Shown piece after piece: positions 5,643-7,273 of a stretch of DNA of 7,273 bases; position 1 is the first letter of the stretch; every line of letters starts with the position of its first letter. The position numbers were made by a program, and so were the translations under genes. This stretch comes from an uncultured Micrococcales bacterium (GTDB lineage: Bacteria; Actinomycetota; Actinomycetes; Actinomycetales; Microbacteriaceae): NCBI GenBank assembly GCA_913062665.1, contig CAJXVY010000020.1:1-7273 (forward strand). The letters run 5' to 3'. A model generated the notes under the pieces. It was not told the origin of the DNA. It saw only the letters and a program-made list of their open reading frames with translations, and did not search any database.

Positions 5643-6134
5643 ATGAATAAGCCACAGACAACTTGGCTATCTCAAGAGGCATACGACCGACTCAAGGATG
5701 AGCTGGCGGACCTAATCACCAATAAGCGCTCTGAAATTGCCAAAAAAATCCAGGAAGCTCGCGAAGAGGGAGACCTTAGTGAGAACGGTGGCTACCAGGC
5801 GGCCAAGGAAGAGCAGGGCCGCATTGAGGCCAGAATCAACCGACTAGAGGAAATGCTTGCAAACTCCGAAGTTGGCGAGGCACCCGAATCTCACGGAGTC
5901 GTCGAGCAGGGAGTTGTTGTTTCCTGCGAACTAAATGGAAATGCAACCAAATTCCTCCTTGGATCGCACGAAATCTTGGAGGGAACCGGCAGTGAGCTTG
6001 ATGTCTACAGCACTGACAGCCCAATCGGTAATGCCGTAATGGGCAAGAAAATTGGAGACGAGGTTCAGTATGACTCACCGAATGGCAAAAAGATCACGGT
6101 GAAAATTACTGGTGTTGAAAGCCTAAAGATTTAG
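5643..6134 (+). CDS. greA: Transcription elongation factor GreA
   Basis: This 163-residue protein has the usual GreA length. Residues 1-75 form the N-terminal coiled-coil hairpin that enters the RNA polymerase secondary channel. Its tip carries EEGDLSENGGYQAAKEEQG (41-59), with D44 and E47 matching E. coli D41 and E44, the acidic residues that help RNA polymerase cleave backtracked transcripts. Residues from about 80 to the end form the FKBP-like domain that docks on the polymerase and ends in VKITGVESLKI. The TWLSQEAYDRLKDEL start is close to the mycobacterial GreA. ATG at 5643 is chosen over GTG at 5637 because the Shine-Dalgarno overlaps the latter. A terminator lies just upstream, so expression may depend on readthrough or a promoter inside the DUF4307 gene. 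A second terminator lies just downstream. The stop codon overlaps that of the convergent ilvA. Confidence 0.96.
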   Translation: MNKPQTTWLSQEAYDRLKDELADLITNKRSEIAKKIQEAREEGDLSENGGYQAAKEEQGRIEARINRLEEMLANSEVGEAPESHGVVEQGVVVSCELNGNATKFLLGSHEILEGTGSELDVYSTDSPIGNAVMGKKIGDEVQYDSPNGKKITVKITGVESLKI

Positions 6135-7273
6135 TCATCATGCAGGCTTGGGTTCAAGCCAGCTTTTTTCAGAGACTCAATCAGGCTGTCTCGGTGTGCC
6201 CGATTTCGAGTCTCAACACTTAGATTTAGCTCAACCTCGCTAATCTGCAGTCCGTTTCCGTGTCTGGTGTGCAACACCTCAACCACGTTTGCTCCGGCGT
6301 CGGCAACTGCCTCAGCGGTTCTAACCAGCTGACCGGGTCGATCAGGAAGCATAACTGAGACGTTGGTGTAGCGGTCAGAAGCAGCAAGACCGTGCCTGAT
6401 TACTCTCTGCAACAAAAGTGGGTCGATGTTGCCACCGCTGAGGGTGACAACTGTTGGACCGGTTGGCTTAATCTTTCCCGCCATCAGTGCCGCAACTCCG
6501 ACTGCTCCGCCAGGTTCAACCACCTGCTTTGCCCTCTCAAGAAGCATTACCATCGCCTGCGCTATTTCATCTTCGGTGACGGTGACAATCTCATCCACGT
6601 TGTCTTTGATGATCTCAAAAGGAATTTCTCCGGGTTTGGCAACAGCGATTCCATCAGCGATTGTTGGTCTTACCTTTACCTCTACCGGCTTACCTTGCTT
6701 GAGGCTCTCGGGATATGCGGCAGCCATCTCTGCCTGCACACCAAAGACTTTCACTTCTCTGTTCCGGGATTTAGCAATCTGCTTGGTTGCACTTGCAACA
6801 CCGGCGATTAGTCCACCACCACCAACGCAGGCAATTACGTTTTCAAATTCTTGATACTGCTCACTAATCTCCATTGCAACAGTTCCCTGGCCAGTGATGA
6901 TGTCAAGATCATCAAATGGAGGGATAAAAACGGCTTTCGATTCCTGGGTGAACCTGAGTGCCGCTGCCAGGGTTTCATCAAAAATACTTCCCGTGAGCAC
7001 CACATCAGCACCGTAGTTCAAAGTTGCCTCGTGCTTGGGGATGGAGGCTCCGATGGGCATAAATATTGTGGCCTTAATGCCAAGCCGCTTGGCCGCCAGC
7101 GCCACCCCCTGAGCGTGGTTCCCAGCACTCGCGGCAACTACTCCGCGCTTGCGCTCAGGTTCGGTGAGCTTGCTCAGTCGGTTCATAGCGCCGCGGACTT
7201 TATAGGCACCGGTGCGCTGCAGATTTTCACACTTCAGGTAAATCTCTTGACCAGTGAGGTCACTTAGGTAGCT
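6131..7273 (-). CDS. ilvA: Threonine ammonia-lyase with C-terminal ACT domain (5' end outside window)
   Basis: The reading frame stays open to the right edge, giving 380 visible residues; only the N terminus is missing. ATG at 7186 is internal, because family-typical sequence continues upstream of it. The PLP-dependent enzyme deaminates threonine (and serine) to 2-oxobutyrate and ammonia, the first step to isoleucine. Visible residues, counted from the edge, show the PLP lysine K25 in RTGAYKVRGA, the substrate loop SAGNHAQG at 49-56, the phosphate-binding GGGGL at 151-155, and TLSGGN at 277-282 near the cofactor ring. A single ACT domain follows from about residue 302 (YTNVSVMLPDRPGQL), as in the shorter IlvA form rather than the two-ACT E. 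coli biosynthetic enzyme. The ACT domain suggests amino-acid control, but which effector cannot be read from the sequence. Whether it serves biosynthesis or catabolism is open, since no ilv genes are adjacent. The stop codon overlaps that of greA. Confidence 0.93.
   Translation of the reverse strand, partial: SYLSDLTGQEIYLKCENLQRTGAYKVRGAMNRLSKLTEPERKRGVVAASAGNHAQGVALAAKRLGIKATIFMPIGASIPKHEATLNYGADVVLTGSIFDETLAAALRFTQESKAVFIPPFDDLDIITGQGTVAMEISEQYQEFENVIACVGGGGLIAGVASATKQIAKSRNREVKVFGVQAEMAAAYPESLKQGKPVEVKVRPTIADGIAVAKPGEIPFEIIKDNVDEIVTVTEDEIAQAMVMLLERAKQVVEPGGAVGVAALMAGKIKPTGPTVVTLSGGNIDPLLLQRVIRHGLAASDRYTNVSVMLPDRPGQLVRTAEAVADAGANVVEVLHTRHGNGLQISEVELNLSVETRNRAHRDSLIESLKKAGLNPSLHDD
6142..6169 (+). 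terminator. Intrinsic terminator of greA, inside the 3' end of ilvA
   Basis: GGCTTG (6145-6150), loop GGTT and CAAGCC (6155-6160) form a six-pair stem. Two more G-C pairs follow beyond an A-A mismatch (GC 6142-6143 with GC 6162-6163), then six T residues (6164-6169). It starts eight bases after the greA stop. It lies entirely within the coding sequence for the last residues of ilvA on the other strand. Confidence 0.78.

Noticed and set aside
6078..6130. Possible ilvA terminator within the greA 3' end (TCAC/GTGA followed by five T on the minus strand)
   Set aside because: The arms are separated by one base, so a real hairpin would have at most a two- or three-pair stem.
6392..7267. Several plus-strand open frames of about 140 codons opposite ilvA
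   Set aside because: They lie wholly within the well-supported minus-strand ilvA, overlap each other in different frames, and show no domain or initiation signal.

Overview
The window reads as a chromosomal housekeeping segment from a streamlined actinobacterium. The gene set and strand pattern match the block around greA in Mycobacterium tuberculosis (recalled from memory as Rv1080c greA, Rv1081c DUF4307, Rv1082 mca, Rv1083, Rv1085c hemolysin III, Rv1086 short cis-prenyltransferase, Rv1095 phoH2, Rv1098c fum). The proteins look actinobacterial: a GreA with the mycobacterial-type N terminus, an Rv1086-like prenyltransferase and a PIN-PhoH fusion. The base composition, about half GC by eye, is low for the phylum, and genes are packed with overlaps and gaps of at most 95 bases. 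This suggests a small-genome actinobacterium, perhaps a freshwater Microbacteriaceae lineage of the Luna type. That placement is an inference.

Layout from left to right: fumC (+), class II fumarase; a short A24 prepilin peptidase (-) overlapping the end of fumC; phoH2 (-), a PIN RNase-PhoH ATPase fusion with a TTG start; a cis-prenyltransferase (-); a hemolysin III/TrhA-family membrane protein (+), divergent from it across about 40 bases; a small single-pass membrane protein (-) resembling Rv1083; a DUF4307 membrane protein (+), divergent across about 33 bases; an intrinsic terminator; greA (+); and a threonine ammonia-lyase (-) with an ACT domain that runs off the right edge. No RNA genes, insertion sequences, phage genes or CRISPR arrays are visible. 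The longest gap without an annotated gene is 95 bases (3286-3380).

The genes do not form one pathway. They cover central carbon metabolism (fumC), amino-acid metabolism (ilvA), polyprenol supply for envelope lipids (cis-prenyltransferase), RNA metabolism and transcription elongation (phoH2, greA), pilin processing (prepilin peptidase) and envelope or membrane functions (TrhA-like, Rv1083-like, DUF4307).

I found no new biological system here. The most informative points are these. (1) mca, the mycothiol S-conjugate amidase gene expected between DUF4307 and the Rv1083-like gene, is missing while its neighbours keep their order and orientation. (2) Five genes lack a Shine-Dalgarno sequence but have a -10-like hexamer six or seven bases before the start codon, suggesting leaderless transcripts, whereas fumC, phoH2 and greA have clear Shine-Dalgarno sites. 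(3) A hairpin terminator sits directly ahead of the greA ribosome binding site, and another follows greA inside the opposing ilvA gene.
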